Below, one piece after another: positions 9,437 through 17,996 of a DNA stretch of 64,000 nt. Source of the stretch: Acinetobacter calcoaceticus (GTDB lineage Bacteria > Pseudomonadota > Gammaproteobacteria > Pseudomonadales > Moraxellaceae); NCBI RefSeq assembly GCF_016508255.1, contig NZ_JADVKT010000004.1, positions 62,001-126,000 of the forward strand. The letters are read 5' to 3'. The stretch's first letter is position 1. Each line of letters starts with the position of its first letter. A model generated the notes under the pieces. That model was not told the origin of the DNA and searched no databases. It worked only from the letters and a program-made list of their open reading frames with translations. The translations under genes and the position numbers were made by a program.

Positions 9437-11269
9437 TTACCTGCGAATAGGGTTTACTGAAGTATCAAGGGGTTTATCAAGCGGCACATTCATTAAACGC
9501 AATGATTCTTGCATAATACGTGCAAAAACAGGTGCCGCAACCAAACCACCGTAATAACGGCCTTGTGGATTTTCAACAACCACAATCACAGCTAAACGAG
9601 GATCACTAATTGGCGCTACACCGGCAAATAAAGCACGGTATTCATTATTAGAATAGCCTTTACGGTCCGCACGAAGTTTATGAGCTGTACCTGTTTTACC
9701 GCCAACACGATAACCTGGAATATTAGCTTGCTTCGCAGTACCACCAGGCATAGTCACCTGCTCTAGCATGAGCAAAACCTGATCTGCAATTTTCGGAGCA
9801 AGAACTGGTTCACCCTTAGGTGCCTGATCAAGCTTATGCAAGCTTAAAGGCATTTTCACCCCATGATTTGCAAGCATTGCATAGCCTTGCGCCAACTGAA
9901 GAATAGTCGCATTCAGACCATAACCATAGGCCATGGTTCCAATTTGGGAAGAGTTTAATTTACTTACTGGAAGCACTAAACCTGAGCTTTCACCAGGGAA
10001 CTTCACCGCAGAACGCTTACCAAAACCAGCACGATTAAAGAAGCTTGGTAGTGTTTCTTTTGGAAGTGACAATGCAATTTTTGCAGAACCCACGTTTGAA
10101 GACTTGATAATCACGCCACTTACAGTTAAAGCACCATAATTATGCGTATCACGAATCGTATGCCAACCTAAACGCATTGAGCCTGGAGAGGTGTTTACAA
10201 TAGTATTAGGCGTATATTGCCCAGTTTCTAAAGCAGAAGAAATTGTAAATGGTTTCATGGTTGAACCTGGTTCGAACATATCAATCGCACCGCGGTTACG
10301 CATGGCATCTTTATTAGATAGCCCATTTTTATCATTCGGGTTATATGACGGCCAACTGGTCATTGCCAGAATTTCACCAGTCTTAACATCTACAGCAATT
10401 GCTGTTGCCGAACGAGCATTATTTGCAACACCGGCTGCGGTCAACTCTCTATACATAATGTATTGCAAACGAGAGTCGATACTTAAAGTGATGTTTTCGC
10501 CCGGTTCACCCTCACGAATAACCTCGGAAACTTTCAAACGGTTTCCGCGCTTATCACGAATAACTTTTTGCTCACCATCCACACCGGATAGCTGTTTATT
10601 GAGCTGCATTTCCAAGCCTTCAATCCCTTGGCCTTCACTATTGGTTAAACCAATAATCTGGGCATTTGGCTGTGGCTGAGGATAATAACGCTTATACGTT
10701 TTCTCGGCATATACCCCTTGAAAGTTCCCCTTCGTAATGAGGTCTGCCTGTTGCGGTGGTATTTCTTTCTTCAAAACCAGATAACGAGAACGTGGTCGCG
10801 CATTCATCTGTTTTTTAAGATCGGCACGATCTAAGCCAACGACATCTGCCAACTCATCAAGATTCAAATTTTTATCAGGTAATTGTCGTTTTAATTTACG
10901 ATTATTCGGATCTTTCTTTAATTCCGCTGTAATTTGGTCATATAAGTGCTTGGTATCGAAATAATCACGTGGATCCATGACGATTTTCATGATCGGTGTA
11001 CTAATTGCCAAAGGCACTCCATGGCGATCACTAATCACACCACGCATGGCTTCCACACGCTCAGTACGCAAAATATTGGCATTAGCCTTGTTTTGTAAAA
11101 AATCCTTATTAATTACTTGTACATAAAATGCACGCGCAATTAATACAACAAAACAGAGTAGCACTACTGCCCAGAGCAGATAAAACCGCCACATATCAAA
11201 AGCAAGAGTTGGTTTTTCCGAAATAGACTGCTGTTTTTTCCGTGTTTGTTTTGTTCGCTTATCTACCAT
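9437..11269 (-). CDS. ftsI: FtsI (PBP3), septal peptidoglycan transpeptidase
   Basis: The 610-residue class B penicillin-binding protein has a short basic cytoplasmic tail, one transmembrane segment at about residues 30-50 and a pedestal domain. Its transpeptidase domain has the EPGSTMKPF (SxxK), KSSN (SxN) and GGKTGTAHK (KTG) motifs. It cross-links septal peptidoglycan together with FtsW and is a major beta-lactam target in Acinetobacter. It sits between ftsL and murE with very short gaps. Confidence 0.97.
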   Translation of the reverse strand: MVDKRTKQTRKKQQSISEKPTLAFDMWRFYLLWAVVLLCFVVLIARAFYVQVINKDFLQNKANANILRTERVEAMRGVISDRHGVPLAISTPIMKIVMDPRDYFDTKHLYDQITAELKKDPNNRKLKRQLPDKNLNLDELADVVGLDRADLKKQMNARPRSRYLVLKKEIPPQQADLITKGNFQGVYAEKTYKRYYPQPQPNAQIIGLTNSEGQGIEGLEMQLNKQLSGVDGEQKVIRDKRGNRLKVSEVIREGEPGENITLSIDSRLQYIMYRELTAAGVANNARSATAIAVDVKTGEILAMTSWPSYNPNDKNGLSNKDAMRNRGAIDMFEPGSTMKPFTISSALETGQYTPNTIVNTSPGSMRLGWHTIRDTHNYGALTVSGVIIKSSNVGSAKIALSLPKETLPSFFNRAGFGKRSAVKFPGESSGLVLPVSKLNSSQIGTMAYGYGLNATILQLAQGYAMLANHGVKMPLSLHKLDQAPKGEPVLAPKIADQVLLMLEQVTMPGGTAKQANIPGYRVGGKTGTAHKLRADRKGYSNNEYRALFAGVAPISDPRLAVIVVVENPQGRYYGGLVAAPVFARIMQESLRLMNVPLDKPLDTSVNPIRR

Positions 11270-11280
11270 ACAGCAAGGCC

Positions 11281-11613
11281 TTACTTATTTTGCTCTGAGG
11301 TCATTGGTAAAGAAATTACCACCGTTTCTGCAGCCGGTGGAGAAAACATCCGTAGCTGAGTTACAGCACGCGTACCAATCTGTGCCGTTGCACCAAAGGT
11401 TTGTTGCTCAATGAGCAAACGTCCCCATTCAGCATTGAGATCATCACGTTCACGCATATAAGAGCTAAGCTCTCTATAATCATGACGATATTCAAATACT
11501 TGAAATACCACCATCATGGCACTCATAAAAACGAGCGCCACTAAGACTGTATACACCACAACTTTTTTCACCACTTTGTTTTCTGTGGTTGCGATTTCAT
11601 CACTGCTTTTCAT
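11281..11613 (-). CDS. ftsL: FtsL, cell division protein
   Basis: The 110-residue bitopic protein has a short cytoplasmic segment, one transmembrane helix at about residues 20-40 and a periplasmic heptad-like region (YRELSSYMRERDDLNAEWGRL region). FtsL forms the FtsQLB subcomplex that activates FtsWI. Its ATG overlaps the rsmH stop codon by one base. Sequence conservation is low in this family, so position between rsmH and ftsI is the main support. Confidence 0.92.
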   Translation of the reverse strand: MKSSDEIATTENKVVKKVVVYTVLVALVFMSAMMVVFQVFEYRHDYRELSSYMRERDDLNAEWGRLLIEQQTFGATAQIGTRAVTQLRMFSPPAAETVVISLPMTSEQNK

Positions 11614-12536
11614 TACGCGCCTTTTTCTTCCAAGCGTTCAGCAACCCGAAGCCATGCACTACGTGACCGAGGGTTCGCTTTTACTTCTTCTTCACTCGCA
11701 CGAACCCGTGAAATTTTCTTTAATCTTCTTGTATCTACGCGCTGCTCAGGCATTCCCCAACCGAAATCTTCTGCCAACGTAGATTCTTTTTGAATAAACT
11801 GCTTAATCAGTCGGTCTTCAAGGGAATGGAAACTAATAACAGACAAACGTCCTTCCGGTTTTAGTAAGTCTACAGCTTGCGGCAAAAACACTTCAATATC
11901 TTCTAGCTCTTTATTAATAGCAATCCGAATTGCCTGAAATGTACGTGTCGCTGGATGTTTATGTTTTTCCCATTTTGGATGGGCGGTTTTAACAACTTCT
12001 GCCAATTGAGCGGTTGTATCTAGTTTTCCAGCTAGTTTAATGGCTTTAGCAATACGTCGACTATAACGCTCTTCACCATATTGATAAATAATATTTGCTA
12101 ATTGTTCTTCTTCAATTTTAAGTAACCACTCAGCCGCAGTTAAACCTTTAGAATTATCCATTCGCATGTCCAACGGACCATCTTGCATGAAACTAAAACC
12201 ACGCTCAGCCTGATCAAGTTGAGGAGATGAAACCCCTAGATCAGCCATAATACCATCAACGCTCATCACGCCAATTTCCTGCATCTTCTCTTTGATATCA
12301 GCAAAACTGGCATGAATGATGGTAAATCTTGGATCTTCTTGTGCCAAGGCAGCAGCAACTTCCAATGCTTGAGGGTCTTTATCAAATGCATAGACTCGTG
12401 CATTTTCATCAAGTTTAGAGAGCAAAAAACGTGTATGCCCACCTCTTCCGAAGGTTGCATCGATATACACCCCTGTTGTGCGATCTGCCAATAAGCTCTC
12501 AACGGTCTCAAAAAGTAAGACAGAAATATGCGACAT
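11613..12536 (-). CDS. rsmH: RsmH (MraW), 16S rRNA m4C1402 methyltransferase
   Basis: The 307-residue protein has the SAM-binding motif YIDATFGRGGHTRFLLS near residues 25-41, the conserved GVSSPQLDQAERGFSFMQDGPLDMRM region near 103-127, and the SVISFHSLEDRLIKQF motif near 234. It methylates N4 of C1402 in the 16S rRNA decoding centre. It is the first gene of the wall and division operon. No mraZ is present upstream; a 231-bp non-coding stretch separates it from sbp. Confidence 0.97.
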   Translation of the reverse strand: MSHISVLLFETVESLLADRTTGVYIDATFGRGGHTRFLLSKLDENARVYAFDKDPQALEVAAALAQEDPRFTIIHASFADIKEKMQEIGVMSVDGIMADLGVSSPQLDQAERGFSFMQDGPLDMRMDNSKGLTAAEWLLKIEEEQLANIIYQYGEERYSRRIAKAIKLAGKLDTTAQLAEVVKTAHPKWEKHKHPATRTFQAIRIAINKELEDIEVFLPQAVDLLKPEGRLSVISFHSLEDRLIKQFIQKESTLAEDFGWGMPEQRVDTRRLKKISRVRASEEEVKANPRSRSAWLRVAERLEEKGA

Positions 12537-12674
12537 AGGTGTTAAATCATTGCGTAAAAATGTAACTGCACATTATCACCTTGTTTACGACCAACGCCAA
12601 ACGGCTTTTTGTAGGAAAATATTAATTTTTCATAGATAAAACCGTTTTGTTAGCATTTTTTAAGCAAAATAAGA

Positions 12675-12706
12675 AAGCAAGCCAACCTTTTCAAGTTAGC
12701 TTGCTT
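12675..12706 (-). terminator. Probable terminator after the sulfate-binding protein gene
   Basis: The arms AAGCAAGC (12675-12682) and GCTTGCTT (12699-12706) form an 8-bp stem, extended by an AAC/GTT pairing past one mismatch. On the minus strand a T-rich stretch (TTTCTTATTTT) follows. It lies downstream of sbp and upstream of the rsmH promoter region. Confidence 0.65.
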
Positions 12707-12767
12707 CTTTATTAAGATTTTTCTTTTAAGTTTTCTTTGCGAATTATTGTTTTCTAGGTAATTTTAT

Positions 12768-13769
12768 TTATTGCTTTCCATCATAAATTTGATCAAAGAT
12801 CGCCCCATTAGCAAAGTGAGTTTTTTGAGCTTTAGCCCAACCGCCAAAAACATCATTAATAGTAAATAATTTAATTTTTGGGAATTGCGCTGCATATTTA
12901 GCAGCCACTTGCGCATTACGCGGTCGGAAATAATGTTTAGCAGCCAACTCTTGACCTAAAGGTGAATATAAAAAGTTTAGATAGCCTTTTGCTAAAGTTC
13001 GGTTGCCATCTTTATCTACGGTTTTATCTACAATCGCGACAGACGGCTCTGCCAAAATTGAAATTGATGGGTAAACAATTTCATACTTATCTTTATCAGG
13101 TCCTTTAGTCGCCAATAAAGCTTCATTTTCCCAAGACAATAAAACGTCCCCAATTCCACGTTCTGCAAATGTTGTTAACGAACCACGTGCTCCCGAATCA
13201 AGTACTTTTACATTGTGATAAAGTTTTTTAACTAACTCACGTGCTTTAACATCATTTCCGCCTGGTTGTTTTAAGGCATAACCCCATGCAGACAAATAAA
13301 TCCAACGAGGTGCACCACCTGTTTTAGGATTAGGCGTAATAATTTCAACACCTGGTTTTGTTAAATCATTCCAGTCGCGTATATTTTTCGGATTACCTTT
13401 TCTTACTAGAAATACAACAGTAGAAGTATAAGGCGCAGAATTATTCGGAAATTCTTTTTGCCAATTCGGTTTGATAAAACCCGCTTTCACGATCTCATCA
13501 ATATCATTAGCTAATGCTAACGTTACAACATCAGCTTCTAGACCAGTGGCTACTGCCCGAGCTTGTTTACCTGATCCACCATGTGACTGTTTAAAGTCAA
13601 CATCCTGTCCTGTACGCTGTTTCCAGAATTTACCAAAAGCCTGATTATATTCTTGATAAAATTCTCGGGTCGGATCATAAGAAACATTTAAAAAAGAGGT
13701 CGCGGCCTGAGCTGCTGTTACCGCCATGCCTAAATACACAGCTATGGCCATTATTGATATTTTTTTCAT
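12768..13769 (-). CDS. sbp: Periplasmic sulfate-binding protein of an ABC transporter
   Basis: The 333-residue protein has a cleavable signal peptide (about residues 1-22, ending AAQAA). It then shows the Sbp/CysP fold signatures [15 protein letters not shown] near residue 28 and [13 protein letters not shown] near 61-73, plus SWENEALL near 214. The family binds sulfate or thiosulfate in the periplasm and delivers it to CysTWA. No permease or ATPase genes lie next to it, so the rest of the transporter must be elsewhere. Whether sulfate or thiosulfate is preferred cannot be told from sequence alone. Confidence 0.9.
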   Translation of the reverse strand: MKKISIMAIAVYLGMAVTAAQAATSFLNVSYDPTREFYQEYNQAFGKFWKQRTGQDVDFKQSHGGSGKQARAVATGLEADVVTLALANDIDEIVKAGFIKPNWQKEFPNNSAPYTSTVVFLVRKGNPKNIRDWNDLTKPGVEIITPNPKTGGAPRWIYLSAWGYALKQPGGNDVKARELVKKLYHNVKVLDSGARGSLTTFAERGIGDVLLSWENEALLATKGPDKDKYEIVYPSISILAEPSVAIVDKTVDKDGNRTLAKGYLNFLYSPLGQELAAKHYFRPRNAQVAAKYAAQFPKIKLFTINDVFGGWAKAQKTHFANGAIFDQIYDGKQ

Positions 13770-14168
13770 TTACAAAATCCATCATTAGTTTTAGTTTTAC
13801 TATATTTTTAATTTTATAATTTACAATCAATTACTTATATTAATATATTTTTTATTAATCTCTTTAAAATATATAGATTAAGATGTCTAAATGATTTTAT
13901 TTTTGAAAAATTTTGTAATTATTCTTACAACTTAATGAGGGCCTTCACTTTATCTACACATTAATTTGTTAAATAATGAAGCGTAAAGGATACATATGGT
14001 CTACATTTGAGTCGACCAGATTAAAATATAGGTAAATTTTGTAAAAAGTGTGACACAGTTCCACTTTTTTATTAAGATTTATGTTTAAATCGTAGCATTA
14101 CCGTAATTTTACATTTTGTTAAACTCAAAAAATAGATGAAATGTAATGAACAGAGGGGATGATTAATA
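13770..14168. other. 399-bp non-coding, AT-rich divergent region with one hairpin
   Basis: No credible gene is visible between sbp and the small exported-protein gene. The region must hold both promoters. It contains one terminator-like hairpin (14043-14069, arms AAAAAGTG and CACTTTTT) about 100 bp upstream of the plus-strand gene. I recognise no riboswitch. Confidence 0.6.
14043..14070 (+). terminator. Terminator-like hairpin in the sbp upstream region
   Basis: The arms AAAAAGTG (14043-14050) and CACTTTTT (14062-14069) enclose an 11-base loop, with a T-run closing the plus-strand side. No annotated plus-strand gene precedes it, so it could end a small RNA or be a chance AT-rich structure. 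Confidence 0.4.
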
Positions 14169-14468
14169 ATGAAAATTCATTATGGAAAAGCGTTAAGCTT
14201 AAGTTTGGTGCTAGGTTTAGCATCACAGTTTTCTGCTGCTGCAGCACTAAAAGATACTCCAAACAAAAGTGGATCAGATAAGCAGACTTCACTTATTGAA
14301 AAAGCTTTAGACCAACAGAAACGTAATCTCGTTGTATTACCTTCTACAGATGATGAGCTTAAAGTACTCAATACTATTCGCGTTACACCGACTCAAAATT
14401 TTCTCGCTGCTCAGCATGAGCGTTTTTCACGTTTTGTTCAGGCAATCTTTCAGCCGCATACTTCTTAA
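14169..14468 (+). CDS. Small exported protein of unknown function
   Basis: The 99-residue protein has a signal peptide (about residues 1-24, ending SAAAA) and a charged mature part of about 75 residues. A predicted helical stretch (SLIEKALDQQKRNLVVL) is followed by TPTQNFLAAQHERFSRFVQAIF. No known domain is recognisable. A GAGGGG purine run ends about 10 bases before the ATG. The gene stands alone with a strong terminator behind it, so it is probably expressed. I cannot assign a role. Confidence 0.75.
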   Translation: MKIHYGKALSLSLVLGLASQFSAAAALKDTPNKSGSDKQTSLIEKALDQQKRNLVVLPSTDDELKVLNTIRVTPTQNFLAAQHERFSRFVQAIFQPHTS

Positions 14469-14500
14469 AACCTGAAACACCCCCTCTTCGTTTCAGCTTT

Positions 14501-14546
14501 AGCCCAGTCTGATGTTAAATAAAACGTCAGAATACTGGGCTTTTTC
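14501..14546 (+). terminator. Intrinsic terminator before gltX
   Basis: A long stem pairs AGCCCAGT plus TCTGATGTT on the left with AACGTCAGA plus ACTGGGCT on the right. A short asymmetric bulge interrupts it, and TTTTT follows at 14541-14545. Confidence 0.85.
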
Positions 14547-14548
14547 GT

Positions 14549-14554
14549 TATAAT
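14549..14554 (+). promoter_or_regulatory. Consensus -10 box of the gltX promoter
   Basis: A perfect TATAAT lies 31 bases before the gltX ATG, just after the preceding terminator. No good -35 box is visible because the upstream 17 bases fall inside the terminator stem. Confidence 0.55.
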
Positions 14555-14584
14555 AGTTTCAATTTTTATTTTGACCCATTACCT

Positions 14585-16093
14585 ATGAAAGTTCGTACTC
14601 GTATTGCACCTTCCCCTACCGGTTTTCCTCATGTCGGCACTGCCTACATCGCCTTATTTAATATGTGTTTTGCGAAACAGCATGGCGGAGAATTTATTTT
14701 AAGGATTGAAGATACAGACCAGCTTCGCTCTACACCAGAGTCTGAAAAAATGATTTTAGATTCATTGCGTTGGTTAGGTCTAAATTGGTCTGAAGGTCCA
14801 GATGTAGGCGGTCCTCATGCACCATATCGCCAATCTGAACGTATGGGAATTTATAAGCAATATGCATTAGAACTTGTTGAAAAAGGTCATGCTTTTTATT
14901 GTTTTGCTACAGCAGAAGAACTAGACCAGATGCGTGCGGAACAACAAGCACGTGGTGAAACACCAAAATATGACGGTCGTGGGTTAAAACTTTCTCAAGA
15001 AGAAGTGACACGTCGCTTAGAAGCGGGTGAACCGCATGTTATCCGCATGAAAGTACCTGAAGAAGGTATTTGTAAATTTAATGACTTATTACGTGGGGAA
15101 GTTGAAATTCCTTGGGCACAAGTCGACATGCAAGTTCTTCTTAAAAATGATGGCCTACCAACTTATCATTTAGCCAATGTTGTCGATGACCATTTAATGG
15201 AAATCACTCATGTATTGCGCGGTGAAGAATGGCTTCCATCTGCACCAAAACATCAGTTGCTTTACCAATATTTCGGTTGGGAAATGCCAACGCTCTGCCA
15301 TATGCCGTTATTACGTAATCCAGATAAATCGAAATTATCTAAACGTAAGAACCCAACATCAATTAACTATTACCGTGATATCGGCGTTTTACCAGAAGCC
15401 TTATTAAACTATTTAGGCCGTATGGGTTGGTCAATGCCGGACGAAAAAGAAGTGTTCACGCTACAAGACATGATGGATAACTTTGATATTCAACGTGTAT
15501 CACTAGGCGGACCAATTTTTGATGTTGAAAAACTGAACTGGCTTAACGGTCAGTGGATCAAAGGTTTAACCCCAGGCCAATTGTTAGACCGTTTACTCAC
15601 ATGGAAAAGTGATCGAAGCACTTTAGAAGATATTGCAGCTGCCATTCAACCACGAATTAATTTACTCTCAGAAGCAGTGAATTGGGCTGGTTTCTATTTT
15701 AACCATATGCCACAAATTACCGCAGAAATGTTTGAAAGTAAAAAGTTGACCCAAGAACAAGTTCGTCAAAGTTTACAATTTGCAATTTGGCGTCTTGAAG
15801 GCCAATTCACTTGGAACAATGACACTGTTAGCCAAACTCTAATGGATCTTGCGAACCAGATGGAGATTAAATTACGCGATTTCATGCCAGCGTTCTTTAT
15901 CGCAATTGCGGGTTCAACCAGCTCAACACCTGTAATGCAGTCAATGGTTACTCTTGGGCCTGATTTAACTTTCGCTCGTTTACGTCGCGCTCTAGAAGTG
16001 GTGGGTGGACCAAGCAAGAAAGAAGTTAAAATTTGGGAAAAACTCAATGAGAGCTTAAAATTGCCGAAAAATGAAGCAACTAGCGAAGCTTAA
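14585..16093 (+). CDS. gltX: Glutamyl-tRNA synthetase
   Basis: The 502-residue class I synthetase has the HIGH-type motif [13 protein letters not shown] near residues 9-21 and the KMSKS-type motif KLSKRKN near 249. It charges tRNA-Glu, and three identical tRNA-Glu genes follow within 3.2 kb. The first is only about 160 bases downstream, in an operon with tRNA-Ala. Acinetobacter-type GltX proteins of about 500 residues are full length, so this gene looks intact. Confidence 0.97.
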   Translation: MKVRTRIAPSPTGFPHVGTAYIALFNMCFAKQHGGEFILRIEDTDQLRSTPESEKMILDSLRWLGLNWSEGPDVGGPHAPYRQSERMGIYKQYALELVEKGHAFYCFATAEELDQMRAEQQARGETPKYDGRGLKLSQEEVTRRLEAGEPHVIRMKVPEEGICKFNDLLRGEVEIPWAQVDMQVLLKNDGLPTYHLANVVDDHLMEITHVLRGEEWLPSAPKHQLLYQYFGWEMPTLCHMPLLRNPDKSKLSKRKNPTSINYYRDIGVLPEALLNYLGRMGWSMPDEKEVFTLQDMMDNFDIQRVSLGGPIFDVEKLNWLNGQWIKGLTPGQLLDRLLTWKSDRSTLEDIAAAIQPRINLLSEAVNWAGFYFNHMPQITAEMFESKKLTQEQVRQSLQFAIWRLEGQFTWNNDTVSQTLMDLANQMEIKLRDFMPAFFIAIAGSTSSTPVMQSMVTLGPDLTFARLRRALEVVGGPSKKEVKIWEKLNESLKLPKNEATSEA

Positions 16094-16105
16094 TTCATTT
16101 TTTTA

Positions 16106-16134
16106 TTGACGTGTGAGCGCATTAACCCTAATAT
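16106..16134 (+). promoter_or_regulatory. Promoter of the tRNA-Ala/tRNA-Glu operon
   Basis: TTGACG (16106-16111) and TAATAT (16129-16134) are separated by exactly 17 bases. The downstream TGCGCTC is a GC-rich discriminator. The promoter overlaps a perfect 11-bp inverted repeat. Confidence 0.8.
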
Positions 16135-16145
16135 TGCGCTCACAC
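16111..16145. repeat. Perfect 11-bp inverted repeat overlapping the tRNA operon promoter
   Basis: The arms GTGTGAGCGCA (16111-16121) and TGCGCTCACAC (16135-16145) enclose 13 bases that include the -10 box. No T-run follows, so it is a poor intrinsic terminator. Confidence 0.7.
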
Positions 16146-16150
16146 AAACT

Positions 16151-16226
16151 GGGGTCATAGCTCAGTTGGTAGAGCGCTACAATGGCATTGTAGAGGTCAG
16201 CGGTTCGATCCCGCTTGACTCCACCA
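16151..16226 (+). tRNA. tRNA-Ala (GGC)
   Basis: The 76-base cloverleaf has a 7-bp acceptor stem (GGGGTCA/TGACTCC), the D-arm TAGCTCAGTTGGTAGAGC, an anticodon loop ATGGCAT giving anticodon GGC, the T-loop GGTTCGATCC and an encoded CCA. It is the first gene of a two-tRNA operon. Confidence 0.97.
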
Positions 16227-16251
16227 CGCTCCTTTGTGTTTGCCTCATCAA

Positions 16252-16327
16252 GTCCCTATCGTCTAGAGGCCTAGGACATCGCCCTTTCACGGCGGTAACC
16301 GGGGTTCGAATCCCCGTAGGGACGCCA
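16252..16327 (+). tRNA. tRNA-Glu (TTC), copy 1
   Basis: The 76-base gene has acceptor arms GTCCCTA and TAGGGAC, anticodon TTC in the loop after CGCC, T-loop GGTTCGAATCC and an encoded CCA. It lies 25 bases after tRNA-Ala and is identical to the two copies at 19018 and 19124. Confidence 0.97.
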
Positions 16328-16349
16328 TATTCTGCTTTAAAAATTATAA

Positions 16350-16433
16350 AAAGACGCTATCGTCACCTTACTGTTTATTCTTTATCTCTTTCTAGATTGC
16401 ACATTTGTCTATTTTATCTAAAATAGCGTCTTT
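16350..16433. repeat. Perfect 11-bp inverted repeat with a 62-base loop between tRNA-Glu and the permease
   Basis: AAAGACGCTAT (16350-16360) pairs with ATAGCGTCTTT (16423-16433). The right arm is followed by CTTAATTCT, a weak T-rich tract, so it might end the tRNA operon. It could also fold the leader of the permease mRNA. Confidence 0.55.
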
Positions 16434-16455
16434 CTTAATTCTCTCAATGTGTAAT

Positions 16456-17877
16456 ATGCAGCCATCTGACAATCAACTAGATGCTCATCAGCATCAGAAC
16501 AGTACTGCACCTTTAAAAAGAGCCATGAGTACTCGCCATCTTGTTATGCTATCACTAGGCGGGGCAATCGGAACTGGTTTATTTTTAGGTTCAGGGGAAG
16601 TCATTTCACAAACTGGAGCTATTGGCGCAATTATTGCCTATATTCTTGGTGGCGCGATTGCGTATATGGTCATGCTCTGCCTAGGAGAGCTTGCTGTACA
16701 CATGCCTGTTTCAGGTTCTTTTGGTGCCTATGCCAAAAAATATATTAGCCCTAGTACAGGCTATATGATTTCTTGGATGTACTGGCTGACTTGGACTGCA
16801 ACGCTTGGAACTGAATTCACAGCTGCGGCATTACTCATGCAGGAATGGTTCCCACATATTTCAATGTGGATCTGGACAATTGTTTTTGCAATCACTATTT
16901 TTGGCTTAAATATTAGTTCAACTCGCATTTTTGCTGAGTCTGAGTTTTGGCTAGCTCTTATTAAAGTTATTACCGTTATTGCTTTTATTGTGCTCGGCCT
17001 ATTAGCAATTTTTGGTTTAATTCCTTTTCATGGTAGCCAAACTGCACCGCTATTTAGCAATCTTACAGCTCAAGGCTGGTTTCCACACGGTTTAATTCCT
17101 ATTTTTACCACCATGCTCATTGTTAACTTTGCTTTCTCAGGCACAGAATTAATTGGCGTAGCAGCAGGTGAAACCAAAGATCCAGCTCAAAATGTACCCA
17201 AAGCAATTAATGCGGCGATTTGGCGTCTTCTTATTTTCTTTGTCGGCACCATTATTGTTATTAGCGCTTTACTTCCCTTCCAGCTTGCAGGTTTAAGCAG
17301 TGAAAGCGTGAGTAGCAGTCCTTTCGTTACCGTATTTAATTATATTGGCATTCCGTATGCAGATGACATTATCCGGTTTGTAATTATTACAGCTTTGCTT
17401 TCAGCAGCAAACTCAGGACTTTACGCCGCTTCACGTATGATGTGGTCACTGTCAGAACAAAAATTATTACCTAGCGTATTTGCGACTCTTTCAAAAAGCG
17501 GAACACCTATTGTTGCCCTAGTTGTAACAATGTTTGGAGCAATTCCAGGTTTGTTATCCGAGCAATTTGCACCAGAGACTATTTTTAAAAATCTACTCGG
17601 TGTCGCTGCTTTTACCATGGTTATTGTCTGGATGAGCATCTGTTTAAGTCAATTTAATTTCCGTCGCCAATGGTACAAATCTGGTCATACAGTTAAAGAC
17701 TTACAATACGCTGCTCCGTTATTCCCTATCGTCCCGATTTTAGGTTTTATTTTCTGCTTTATTACTTGTTTGAGTATGGCAGCAGACCCTGAAATGCGTG
17801 CTGGTTTTGTGGGCTGCCTTATTTTTACAGCTTTATGTTATATCAGCTATTTTATTTTTTACCGCAATAAAGCCTAA
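16456..17877 (+). CDS. Amino-acid permease of the APC superfamily (AAT type)
   Basis: The protein has about 12 transmembrane helices and AAT-family signatures. These are LGGAIGTGLFLGSG in the first helix, LGELAVHMPVSGSFGAYA in the third, and FSGTELIGVAAGETKDPAQN near the sixth. It is an inner-membrane symporter for an amino acid I cannot name; relatives move lysine, GABA, aromatic amino acids or S-methylmethionine. I chose ATG at 16456 (473 residues); ATG at 16447 and TTG at 16405 are in frame, but the latter lies in a hairpin loop and has no ribosome site. It sits between identical tRNA-Glu genes. Confidence 0.88.
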   Translation: MQPSDNQLDAHQHQNSTAPLKRAMSTRHLVMLSLGGAIGTGLFLGSGEVISQTGAIGAIIAYILGGAIAYMVMLCLGELAVHMPVSGSFGAYAKKYISPSTGYMISWMYWLTWTATLGTEFTAAALLMQEWFPHISMWIWTIVFAITIFGLNISSTRIFAESEFWLALIKVITVIAFIVLGLLAIFGLIPFHGSQTAPLFSNLTAQGWFPHGLIPIFTTMLIVNFAFSGTELIGVAAGETKDPAQNVPKAINAAIWRLLIFFVGTIIVISALLPFQLAGLSSESVSSSPFVTVFNYIGIPYADDIIRFVIITALLSAANSGLYAASRMMWSLSEQKLLPSVFATLSKSGTPIVALVVTMFGAIPGLLSEQFAPETIFKNLLGVAAFTMVIVWMSICLSQFNFRRQWYKSGHTVKDLQYAAPLFPIVPILGFIFCFITCLSMAADPEMRAGFVGCLIFTALCYISYFIFYRNKA

Positions 17878-17894
17878 ACCACTCTAATTGGATT

Positions 17895-17922
17895 AAAGTG
17901 TAGCAAAAAGCTACACTTTTTT
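17895..17922 (+). terminator. Intrinsic terminator after the permease gene
   Basis: A 10-bp perfect stem (AAAGTGTAGC/GCTACACTTT) with an AAAAA loop is followed by a T-run. Confidence 0.9.
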
Positions 17923-17996
17923 TTGTCTACATACTGGTTTTATATATCGTGTCGTTGTAGATTAAAATTTATATTAAAAACAATTCCTTGTATAGA

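Noticed and set aside
10191..10679. A 162-codon open frame on the plus strand inside ftsI
   Set aside because: It lies wholly antisense within ftsI, has no ribosome site and its translation shows no domain. The ftsI frame carries all catalytic motifs.
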